Assembly (NCBI GenBank): GCA_009996555.1
Contig: JAACZX010000090.1
Span: 1 to 8,194 of the forward strand
Source of the DNA: Chitinophagaceae bacterium
GTDB taxonomy: Bacteria; Bacteroidota; Bacteroidia; Chitinophagales; Chitinophagaceae
DNA length: 8,194 bases
Direction of reading: 5' to 3'
In this document: piece after piece, positions 1 through 7,202 of the stretch
How positions within the stretch are numbered: the first letter of the stretch is position 1
Layout of the letters: each line of letters begins with the position of its first letter
Notes under the pieces: generated by a model
Databases searched by the model: none
What the model saw: only the letters and a program-made list of their open reading frames with translations
What the model was told of the DNA's origin: nothing
Program-made: the position numbers and the translations under genes

Positions 1-1391
1 ATGGAGGCTTTTATGTTGGGGATAACAATAAAACCATTCCAAATACAAATGGTGTGCGTAATGATATTGTTGATGCCTTAAAGAAACTGAAAGTACCCAA
101 TCTTCGCTGGCCCGGAGGTTGTTTTGCGGATACGTATCATTGGAAAGATGGTGTGGGGCCCAAAGCCAATCGCCCTGCTATTGTAAACCGCTGGTGGGGT
201 GGCGTTACCGAAGACAACAGCTTTGGTACGCATGATTTTTTAAACATGTGTGAGTTAATTGGCGCTGAGCCTTACCTCGCCGGAAATGTTGGAAGCGGCA
301 CTGTACAGGAACTTTCGGATTGGGTACAATATGTAAATGGTAAACCCAATACAAGTCCCATGACTACATGGCGTGTAAAGAATGGTCGTGAAACCCCTTG
401 GAATGTAAACATCTGGGGAGTAGGAAATGAAGCGTGGGGTTGTGGCGGAAACATGAAGCCGGAGTATTATGCAAATATTTACAGACAATATGCAACATAT
501 ATGTCTGACTTTGAAGATGAGTCGAAAAAATTCAGAATAGCATCAGGTGCAAACGGGAATGATTATAACTGGACAGAAGTATTGATGCGTGATATACCAC
601 ATAACATGATGGAAGGTGTGGCTTTACATCATTACACAACAGTCAAGTGGACTGAAAAAGGTTCGGCTACAGATTACAACGAGCAGCAATATTTTGCTAC
701 CATGAAATCGGCGTTGATGATGGAAGAACTGGTAACACGCCACAGTACCATCATGGATAAATATGATCCCAAAAAACGTGTGGCATTGGTTGTTGATGAA
801 TGGGGCGGATGGTATAATGTGGAGCCCGGCACAAATCCCGGTTTCCTGTTTCAACAGAATACCATCAGGGATGCTATGATTGCAGGTCTTACATTAAACA
901 TCTTTAATAACCATGCTGATCGTGTACGCATGGCTAATCTTGCACAAACGGTGAATGTATTGCAGGCTGTTATTCTTACCAATAATGAAAAAATGCTGCT
1001 TACGCCAACGTATCATGTAATGGAAATGTACAACGTACACCAGGATGCTACGTTGATACCTGTTTCAGTGCAAACAGCGGACTATGTTTTTGGTAACGAA
1101 AAACTGCCGGCTGTTTCCGTTTCTGCATCTAAAAACGCAGCAGGTGCCACCAACATTTCATTGGTGAATATTGATGCATCAAAAGCACAAACTATTAAGA
1201 TCGATCTGCGTGGTGCAAAATATGCAAGTGTAAACGGGCGCATCCTCACTTCAAAAAAACTACAGGATTACAACTCATTTGAACAACCAACAAAAATTCA
1301 ACCGGCAGCTTTTACAGGTGCAAAACTTTCAAACAATACGTTGGAAGTACAGTTGCCTCCTTTTTCAGTAGTGGTATTAACGCTTAAATAA
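1..1391 (+). CDS. GH51 alpha-L-arabinofuranosidase, 5' end outside window
   Basis: This enzyme would hydrolyse terminal alpha-L-arabinofuranosyl groups from arabinan, arabinoxylan or their oligosaccharides, with retention of configuration. The frame is open from nt 3 (YGGFYVGDN-like start of the visible part), so the GTG at nt 54 is internal and the true start lies upstream. About 462 codons are visible. Compact GH51 enzymes usually have slightly more than 500 residues, so perhaps 50-70 are missing, and a signal peptide cannot be judged. Family motifs seen are RWPGGCFADTYHWKDGVGP near the N-terminus, the acid/base glutamate in WGVGNEAWG (codon 429-431) and the nucleophile glutamate in VVDEWGGWYN (codon 798-800). 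A C-terminal beta-sandwich domain begins around nt 950 and ends in LPPFSVVVLTLK. No carbohydrate-binding insertion is present. The stop lies 18 nt before the second GH51 gene, which implies co-transcription. Family assignment is firm; exact substrate is inferred. Confidence 0.93.
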   Translation, partial: GGFYVGDNNKTIPNTNGVRNDIVDALKKLKVPNLRWPGGCFADTYHWKDGVGPKANRPAIVNRWWGGVTEDNSFGTHDFLNMCELIGAEPYLAGNVGSGTVQELSDWVQYVNGKPNTSPMTTWRVKNGRETPWNVNIWGVGNEAWGCGGNMKPEYYANIYRQYATYMSDFEDESKKFRIASGANGNDYNWTEVLMRDIPHNMMEGVALHHYTTVKWTEKGSATDYNEQQYFATMKSALMMEELVTRHSTIMDKYDPKKRVALVVDEWGGWYNVEPGTNPGFLFQQNTIRDAMIAGLTLNIFNNHADRVRMANLAQTVNVLQAVILTNNEKMLLTPTYHVMEMYNVHQDATLIPVSVQTADYVFGNEKLPAVSVSASKNAAGATNISLVNIDASKAQTIKIDLRGAKYASVNGRILTSKKLQDYNSFEQPTKIQPAAFTGAKLSNNTLEVQLPPFSVVVLTLK

Positions 1392-1409
1392 AAAGAACAC
1401 GAAAAGAAG

Positions 1410-3375
1410 ATGAAGAAATATATCGTTCTTATCATTACTACTGTTGCTGTTTTGTGTTCGTCGGCACAGGAAAAGAAAACATTTGTCATCAAAGCAAACC
1501 AACCTGCTGCAACAGTGCAGCCTGCTATGTGGGGTGTATTCTTTGAGGATATTAATCTTGGTGCCGATGGCGGTATCTATGCCGAGCTGATCAAAAACCG
1601 TTGAATTTGCAAAACCACTGATGGGGTGGAAGGTAGAGCAGAAACCATTTGTTGAAGGTGCTGTTACCGTACTCAACAGGCAGGGTGCCAATTTACCCAA
1701 CCCACGGTTTTTGCGTGTTGAGTTAAACAATGCAACAAAGGAAAAACTCAGCTTCACCAACGAAGGTTTCCGGGGCATGGGTATCAAGAAAGATCTGCGT
1801 TACGATTTTTCAGTAATGATCCGCACTGCCGGAAATATGAAACTTCACCTGGAATTGCTCAACAGCAAGAGCCAGATCATTGGCGAATCAGTTGTTGATG
1901 TAACAGCAACAGGTGATGCGTGGAAAAAACTATCGAAGAGTTTTCAATCAACCGATACTGCACAAAAAGGACAGTTCAGGATTTGGTTTGAAGGAACAGG
2001 TACGGTTGATCTTGATATGATCTCACTTTTTCCTGAAGACACCTGGAAGAAAAGACCCGGCGGCATGCGTGCTGATATGATACAGCTGCTGGCTGATATG
2101 AAGCCCGGCTTTATCCGTTTCCCCGGCGGTTGTATTGTGGAAGGCATAGATCTTGCAAACCGTTACCAGTGGAAAAAAACAATTGGCCCGGTGGAAGACC
2201 GTCAGCTCATCATGAACCGCTGGAACGTAGAGTTTCCACATCGCTCAACACCGGATTACTATCAAACATTTGGTTTAGGTTTCTTTGAATATTTCCAGTT
2301 GTGTGAAGATATTGGTGCAGAAGCATTGCCTATTCTCAACTGTGGTATGGCCTGCCAGTTCAATACTGCGGAGTTAGTTCCGCTTGATCAACTCGATCCG
2401 TATGTGCAGGATGCACTTGACCTGGTTGAGTTTGCAAACGGTGATGTAACAACCACCTGGGGAAAGAAACGTGCTGAGATGGGACATCCGGCACCGTTCA
2501 ATTTAAAGATGATGGGTATTGGTAATGAAAACTGGGGCCCGCAATATCTTGAACGCTTAAAGATTTTTCAAAAAGCCTTTAAAGAAAAATATCCCGACAT
2601 TAAACTGATAACAAGTTCGGGTACTGCTCCCGATGGTGACCGTTTTGATTTGCTCAATACGGAGTTGCGTAAAATGAACGTGGAGTTTGTGGATGAACAT
2701 TATTACCGCAGCCCGGATTGGTTCCTCAAAAACGCACGCCGCTACGATCATTATCCACGTACAGGTTCAAAAGTATTTGCAGGTGAATATGCATCGCATG
2801 TAGATAAAACAAATGGCACACAACGTAACACATTGCTGGCAGCCATCAGCGAAGCTGCATTTATGACCGGGCTTGAACGCAATGCCGATGTGGTGGAGAT
2901 GGCATCATACGCTCCGTTGTTTGCACATGTTGATGGATGGCAATGGGCACCCGATCTTATTTGGGTAGACAATGTGCGTTCATACGGTACACCTAATTAT
3001 TATGTACAGAAATTATTTGCGCTCAACAAAGGATCAAGAGTTGTTCCGCTTACACTTAACAACGATGTGGTTGCGGGGCAGGATAGCTTGTATGCATCAT
3101 CTGTTATTGATGCAGCCACAAATGAACTCATCATTAAGATCGTAAATGCTTCTGCTAAACCGCAGGTGAATGTATTATCGGTTGAGGGTGTAAAGAAATT
3201 AGCAACACAGGGAAAACTATCTGTGCTGCAGGGTAACAATCTTTCTATTGTTAATTCAATTGAACAGCCGCAACAGCTATTTCCGGTTGAAACAACCATG
3301 AACATAAAAGGGAAGAAAATAGAATTTACTGCTGCTCCTTATTCCTTCTCTGTGTTAAGAATAAAAATGCAGTGA
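1410..3375 (+). pseudogene. GH51 alpha-L-arabinofuranosidase with CBM-like domain, frame broken near nt 1602
   Basis: Two adjacent frames together encode one GH51 enzyme of about 654 residues. The first frame (1410-1604) carries a type I signal peptide (MKKYIVLIITTVAVLCSSA, probable cleavage before QEKK) and the GH51 start WGVFFEDINLGADGG, then hits TGA after ELIKNR. The second frame continues from GAA at 1603 as EFAKPLMGWKVEQ to the stop at 3373-3375. It holds a carbohydrate-binding-type beta-sandwich (about nt 1690-2040), then RFPGGC (2116), the acid/base Glu in GIGNENWG (codon 2527-2529), the nucleophile Glu in FAGEYASH (codon 2785-2787), and the C-terminal beta domain. Related enzymes have NRSFEF where this has NR, stop, EF, so about five bases appear lost. 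Everything else is intact. It is either a recent pseudogene or a sequence error. Initiation at ATG 1621 would give a product without signal peptide or first strand. This GH51 subtype differs from the upstream gene. Confidence 0.85.
1599..1605 (+). other. Frameshift point in the second GH51 gene
   Basis: The bases CGTTGAA read as Arg-stop in the upstream frame. Skipping one T gives Arg-Glu and enters the long downstream frame. Family members normally have Arg-Ser-Phe-Glu here, so the simplest reading is a net loss of five bases (Ser-Phe should take six, one remains). If the ancestor was CGT TCG TTT GAA, loss of one copy of the near-tandem CGTT/CGTTT would give exactly the observed sequence. 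That ancestor is a guess. Confidence 0.8.
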
Positions 3376-3415
3376 TTTTCAAAAAAACAATATTAACTAT
3401 ACAATTTAAAACTGT

Positions 3416-4549
3416 ATGAATCATTTCAAAAAACTCTTATTGATGACAACAATTACAACTGCTGCACTCACATCATGCGGCGATAACACAGAAAAAAAAT
3501 CAGATGAGCCTCCAACACAAAAGGTAACAAAAGTTGCCTGGGGCGAAGCTGATGGCAAACCTGTTGATCTTTATACATTGACCAATGCAAATGGTGTGCA
3601 GGTTAAGATCACCACTTATGGTGGCATTGTTACATCGTGGATTACGCCTGATAAAGCCGGTAACAAAAGCAGCGTTGTGTTGGGTTTTGACAGCCTGAGT
3701 GGCTACTTAACACCGCCTCCTTACTTTGGAGCTATCATTGGCCGTTATGGAAACCGTATTGCAAAAGGAACGTTTAAAATTGATACTGCTACTTATAAAC
3801 TTGCCACCAACAATGGTGCAAATCATTTACATGGCGGCAACAAAGGTTATGATAAAGTAGTGTGGGATGCAAAACCTGCTGACAGTACTGCATCATTAAC
3901 ATTAACCTACTTAAGTAAAGATGGTGAAGAAGGTTATCCCGGTAATCTCAACATCACTGTTGTTTATACATTAACGGATGATAATGAATTGCTGATTGAT
4001 TACACAGCAGATACTGATAAAACAACTGTTGTGAATTTAACAAACCACAGCTATTTCAATTTAACAGGTGATGTAAACAACACCATTCTTGATCATCAGC
4101 TGCAGATCAATGCAGACAAGTATACGCCGGTTGATGCAGGTTTAATTCCAACTGGTGAATTGAAAGATGTGAAAGGAACTCCGTTTGATTTCTTACAACC
4201 ACACAAAATTGGTGAGCGCATTGCAGCTGTTGACGGTGGTTATGATCACAACTTTGTGTTGAACCGTAAAGGAAGCGATCTTGAACTGGTTGCTACTTTG
4301 AGTGATTCAGTTAGTGGCCGTAAGCTGGAAGTATTCACAACTGAACCGGGCTTACAATTCTATTCAGGTAATTTCCTTGATGGTACACTTAAAACAAGCG
4401 ATGGTAAATCAATCAATCTGCGTACTGGTCTTTGCTTGGAAACACAGCATTTTCCTGATTCACCAAATCAACCAGCATTTCCTTCTACCTTATTAAAACC
4501 AGGTGAAAAATATCATACCGTAACCAAGTACAAAATTTCCGTTAATTGA
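3416..4549 (+). CDS. galM: Lipoprotein aldose 1-epimerase (mutarotase)
   Basis: This enzyme interconverts alpha and beta anomers of aldoses; in this operon the likely substrate is released L-arabinose. The 377-residue protein begins with a lipoprotein signal, MNHFKKLLLMTTITTAALTSC, with lipobox LTSC and lipidated Cys21, followed by a polar, charged linker. It should therefore sit in the periplasm or on an outer-membrane face, not in the cytoplasm. GalM-family motifs are in order: GRYGNRI (Arg114), NHLHGG (His139), LTNHSYFNL (His211, probable acid), GGYDHNF (Asp277), TEPGLQFYSGN, and LETQHFPDSPN (Glu342, probable base). Length is normal for the family plus a signal and linker. It starts 40 nt after the GH51 gene and ends 15 nt before araB. 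The 40-nt leader is AT-rich with no Shine-Dalgarno motif, and I see no convincing promoter. Function is firm; preference for arabinose is inferred from context. Confidence 0.93.
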   Translation: MNHFKKLLLMTTITTAALTSCGDNTEKKSDEPPTQKVTKVAWGEADGKPVDLYTLTNANGVQVKITTYGGIVTSWITPDKAGNKSSVVLGFDSLSGYLTPPPYFGAIIGRYGNRIAKGTFKIDTATYKLATNNGANHLHGGNKGYDKVVWDAKPADSTASLTLTYLSKDGEEGYPGNLNITVVYTLTDDNELLIDYTADTDKTTVVNLTNHSYFNLTGDVNNTILDHQLQINADKYTPVDAGLIPTGELKDVKGTPFDFLQPHKIGERIAAVDGGYDHNFVLNRKGSDLELVATLSDSVSGRKLEVFTTEPGLQFYSGNFLDGTLKTSDGKSINLRTGLCLETQHFPDSPNQPAFPSTLLKPGEKYHTVTKYKISVN

Positions 4550-4564
4550 TTTTATAAGTGAACT

Positions 4565-6262
4565 ATGAGTAGTGAAGCGTCTTATGTGATTGGAGTTGAC
4601 TACGGATCAGATTCCGTACGTACCATTATTGTGAACACAGCGAATGGTGAAGAACTTGCTTCATCAGTGTTTTATTATCCACGCTGGAAAAAGCAGTTGT
4701 ACTGCAACATGAACGAAAACCAGTTTCGTCAGCACCCATTGGATTATGTTGAAGGGCTGGAAGCAACTATTAAAGAATGTGTGACGAAAGTTGGCCCTGC
4801 TGTTGCTGCAAACATTAAAGCATTGAGTGTTGATACAACCGGTTCAACACCTGTGGCTGTTGATAAAACAGGAACACCACTTGCATTGACCCCGGGCTTC
4901 GAAGAAAACCCCAACGCCATGTTTGTGTTGTGGAAAGATCATACTGGAGTAGGTGAGGCAGCAGAGATCAATGCTCATGCAGAAAAGTTTGATACAAACT
5001 ACCTGCAATTCGTTGGTGGTATTTATTCCAGCGAATGGTTCTGGGCAAAACTGTTGCGTGTATTACGTGCCGATGAAAAAGTAAGAAGCACTATCTATTC
5101 ATTTGTTGAACATTGCGACTGGATTCCTTTCTTATTATCCGGTGGAACTGATGTACACAACATGAAGCGTGGTGTTTGTTCAGCAGGTCATAAAATATTG
5201 TGGGCAAAAGAGTGGGGTGGTCTTCCTCCCAATGAATTCTTTGCAACATTGGATCCATTGCTTGATGGTTTTACTGATCGCTTATTCAAAGACACATACG
5301 CTGCTGATCAATCTGTAGGTACGATCACGAAAGAATGGGCTGCACGTTTAGGTTTACCTGAAACAACAGTGATTGGTGTGGGTGCTTACGATGCACACAT
5401 GGGTGCAGTGGGTGGACAAATTGAGCCATACTATTTAAGTAAAGTAATGGGTACCTCCACATGCGATATGATGGTGGCACCTGTTGAAGATGTGGAAGGC
5501 AAACTCATTAAAGGCATTTGCGGACAAGTGCCCGGTTCTGTTATTCCAAATATGATCGGCTTGGAAGCTGGTCAATCTGCATTTGGTGATGCGTATGCAT
5601 GGTACAAGCGCTTACTCACATGGCCTTTGCAACAAATACTTGCTCAATCAACATTGATTGATGATGCAACAAAAGCAAAACTCATTGCTGAAACAGAAGA
5701 TGCCATCATTCCTCAACTAAGCAAGCTTGCTGAACAGTTAGAACCAGATGAACACAGCGAACTGGCTGTTGATTGGTTTAACGGAAGAAGAACGCCCGAT
5801 GCAAATCAATTGCTCACTGCATCAGTTACCGGTCTTGATCTTGGTACCGATGCAGTGCGTTTATTCCGTGCCGTGGTGGAAGCAACCTGCTTTGGTGCGA
5901 AAGCCATTGTTGAACGTTTTGTTGAGCAAGGTATTCCGGTAAAAGGATTGATCGGTCTGGGTGGTGTGGCCAAAAAATCACCGTTCATTATGCAAATGAT
6001 GGCTGACGTGATGAACATGCCGATCAAAATTCATAAGAGTGAACAAACCTGCGCATTGGGTGCTGCTATGTTTGCTGCAACTGTTGGCGGCGTTTATAGC
6101 AAAGTGGAAGATGCGATGCAGACTATGGGACAGGGCTTTGATGCTGAGTATCATCCCAATCCTGATCGTGTAGCGGTTTACCAGCACCGTTATGAAAAGT
6201 ATAAAGCGGTGGGTGCATTTATGGAGGAGCAAACAAAAAAAGCAACTGAGGTACTCGTTTAA
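4565..6262 (+). CDS. araB: Ribulokinase
   Basis: AraB phosphorylates L-ribulose with ATP to L-ribulose 5-phosphate in the cytoplasm, the second step of L-arabinose catabolism. The 565-residue length nearly equals that of Escherichia coli AraB (566). It is an FGGY-family kinase: the N-terminal phosphate-binding strand is VIGVDYGSDSVRT (residues 8-20), followed by SVDTTGSTP (88-96), LWKDHTG (122-128), SSEWFWAKLLRVLR, CDWIPFLLSGG, the catalytic Asp276 in GAYDAHMGAVGG, the nucleotide-site KVMGTSTCD (293-301), GLEAGQSAFGD, and the C-terminal signature GLIGLGGVAKKSPF (461-474). The ATG at 4565 is needed to keep the first strand complete. It lies 15 nt after galM with no Shine-Dalgarno motif. No residue expected for activity is missing. 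Confidence 0.97.
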   Translation: MSSEASYVIGVDYGSDSVRTIIVNTANGEELASSVFYYPRWKKQLYCNMNENQFRQHPLDYVEGLEATIKECVTKVGPAVAANIKALSVDTTGSTPVAVDKTGTPLALTPGFEENPNAMFVLWKDHTGVGEAAEINAHAEKFDTNYLQFVGGIYSSEWFWAKLLRVLRADEKVRSTIYSFVEHCDWIPFLLSGGTDVHNMKRGVCSAGHKILWAKEWGGLPPNEFFATLDPLLDGFTDRLFKDTYAADQSVGTITKEWAARLGLPETTVIGVGAYDAHMGAVGGQIEPYYLSKVMGTSTCDMMVAPVEDVEGKLIKGICGQVPGSVIPNMIGLEAGQSAFGDAYAWYKRLLTWPLQQILAQSTLIDDATKAKLIAETEDAIIPQLSKLAEQLEPDEHSELAVDWFNGRRTPDANQLLTASVTGLDLGTDAVRLFRAVVEATCFGAKAIVERFVEQGIPVKGLIGLGGVAKKSPFIMQMMADVMNMPIKIHKSEQTCALGAAMFAATVGGVYSKVEDAMQTMGQGFDAEYHPNPDRVAVYQHRYEKYKAVGAFMEEQTKKATEVLV

Positions 6263-6270
6263 AAAACAAT

Positions 6271-6358
6271 TTGCCACGAAGACACAAAGTCACAAAGGAA
6301 AGAAGAAAAGGAAGCTGTCTTCATTGTGCTCCTTAGAGCCTTAGCGTCTTAGTGGCAA
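6271..6358 (+). repeat. Imperfect inverted repeat (REP/MITE-like hairpin) between araB and araD
   Basis: The two 29-nt arms, 6271-6299 and 6330-6358, are complementary at 23 of 29 positions and enclose a 30-nt loop. The outer 7 bp (TTGCCAC/GTGGCAA) are perfect, followed by AAGAC, AAG and AAGGA blocks separated by single mismatches. Each arm contains short repeated units of the C-N-AAG type. The right arm ends 13 nt before the araD start. There is no U-tract after the stem, so it does not look like an intrinsic terminator. Similar intergenic palindromes are, to my recollection, common in Bacteroidota genomes, which suggests a dispersed non-autonomous repeat; copy number cannot be tested here. 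It might affect mRNA processing or stability between araB and araD. Confidence 0.75.
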
Positions 6359-6371
6359 CAAACATAATAAT

Positions 6372-7070
6372 ATGAGTAAGTATAGTCACATACAGGAAGA
6401 AGCATACGAAGCAAATATGCAGTTGCCCAAATTAGGGTTGGTGCTGTTTACATTCGGTAACGTTAGTGCAGTGGACAGAAGTCTGGGTGTATTCGCCATT
6501 AAACCAAGTGGTGTGCCGTACGAAGATCTAAGCCCCGATAAAATGGTGATCGTTGATTTTGATGCCAATACGGTTGAAGGAACTTATCGTCCTTCATCCG
6601 ATACAAAAACACATGCTGTATTGTACAAGCATTGGGAAAAGATCGGTGGTATTGTTCATACCCATTCAACTTATGCAACCGCATGGGCACAATCGCAACG
6701 TGATATTCCCATCTTTGGTACAACACATGCCGATTACAATACGGTTGATATCCCCTGTGCAGCTCCCATGAGCGATGACATGATCAAAGGCAATTACGAA
6801 TACGAAACAGGTTTTCAAATCCTCAACTGCTTTAAAGACCGTGGACTGAGTTATGAAGAAGTGGAAATGATCCTGGTGGGTAATCATGCTCCATTCACGT
6901 GGGGCAAGAATGCAAACAAGGCTGTACACAACAGTGCCGTGCTGGAGTTTATTGCACAAACATCGTTGCTTACTGAGCAGATCAATCCTGATGCACAAAG
7001 GTTAAAAGATTCTATCCGTCAAAAACATTATGAACGTAAACACGGGCCCGATAGCTATTACGGGCAATAA
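6372..7070 (+). CDS. araD: L-ribulose-5-phosphate 4-epimerase
   Basis: AraD converts L-ribulose 5-phosphate to D-xylulose 5-phosphate by a metal-dependent retro-aldol/aldol mechanism, delivering arabinose carbon to the pentose phosphate pathway. The 232 residues match the Escherichia coli enzyme (231) with a one-residue offset. Visible motifs are FTFGNVSAVD (27-35 region), AIKPSGVPYEDLSP, and SSDTKTH with Asp77. Zinc ligands are His96 and His98 in GGIVHTHST and His172 in VGNHAPFTWG. Catalytic candidates are Asp121 in THADYNT and Tyr230 in the C-terminal SYYGQ. The C-terminal YYGQ end shows the protein is complete. The leader before ATG 6372 is A-rich (AACATAATAAT) with no Shine-Dalgarno motif. 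The gene is flanked on both sides by palindromic elements, 109 nt after araB and 132 nt before araA. Confidence 0.97.
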   Translation: MSKYSHIQEEAYEANMQLPKLGLVLFTFGNVSAVDRSLGVFAIKPSGVPYEDLSPDKMVIVDFDANTVEGTYRPSSDTKTHAVLYKHWEKIGGIVHTHSTYATAWAQSQRDIPIFGTTHADYNTVDIPCAAPMSDDMIKGNYEYETGFQILNCFKDRGLSYEEVEMILVGNHAPFTWGKNANKAVHNSAVLEFIAQTSLLTEQINPDAQRLKDSIRQKHYERKHGPDSYYGQ

Positions 7071-7077
7071 CCCCCAG

Positions 7078-7089
7078 CCCCTAAAGGGG
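7078..7089 (+). repeat. Short C/G palindrome just after araD
   Basis: CCCCTAAAGGGG forms a 5-bp stem with a two-base loop, starting 8 nt after the araD stop codon and preceded by a further C-run (CCCCCAG). There is no following T-run, so a Rho-independent terminator is unlikely, and araA lies downstream in the same direction. Palindromes of this C-rich kind occur often between genes in Bacteroidota, by recollection and not by search. It may be one edge of a larger element reaching to about nt 7148. Confidence 0.5.
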
Positions 7090-7115
7090 AGTATAGTGCC
7101 GAACGTACAAGGGAG

Positions 7116-7148
7116 TTACCCGCCTTCGCTAACGTTACGGACGGGCAA
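7116..7148 (+). repeat. Imperfect hairpin with internal 8-bp palindrome in the araD-araA gap
   Basis: The arms 7116-7125 and 7139-7148 pair at 8 of 10 positions (one of them G-U), with CCCG/CGGG as the core. The 13-nt loop contains the perfect palindrome TAACGTTA (7130-7137). This stretch is more GC-rich than the A-rich leader that follows, which sets it apart as a possible inserted REP-like unit. The remaining 7149-7202 is A-rich, with a 9-nt direct repeat AAAAGCTAA (7156-7164 and 7176-7184), and leads directly to the araA start. I see no convincing promoter or operator there. Confidence 0.5.
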
Positions 7149-7202
7149 GGAAAACAAAAGCTAAATAGTAATTCTAAAAGCTAAGTACATAAAAAATAAA
7201 AT

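Noticed and set aside
1599..1605. CGT-TGA-A looks like a +1 programmed frameshift site, since skipping one base at a TGA joins the two frames as in the release factor 2 gene.
   Set aside because: No Shine-Dalgarno-like stimulator lies just upstream, the slip product would lack the conserved Ser-Phe of the family, and no such recoding is known to me in GH51 genes. A deletion or sequence error is simpler.
1377..1787. Minus-strand open frame of 136 codons across the start of the second GH51 gene.
   Set aside because: It lies opposite real coding sequence, resembles no family I know, and spans a gene junction. The other minus-strand frames in the window fail for the same reasons.
1621..3375. A separate gene starting at ATG 1621.
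   Set aside because: The codons from 1603 to 1620 (EFAKPL) already match GH51 family sequence, and the missing N-terminus with its signal peptide lies immediately upstream in another frame. This ATG is an internal Met of LMGW.
3376..3415. Promoter in the GH51-galM gap.
   Set aside because: The sequence is AT-rich, but I could not find a TTTG and TAnnTTTG pair with the spacing typical of Bacteroidota promoters.
7078..7100. Rho-independent terminator after araD.
   Set aside because: The stem is only 5 bp and is followed by GAGTATAG with no T-run, and araA continues in the same direction.
7156..7184. Direct repeat AAAAGCTAA (two copies, 20 nt apart start to start) as an operator upstream of araA.
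   Set aside because: The copies are short and in A-rich sequence where chance repeats are common, and they match no regulator site I can name.
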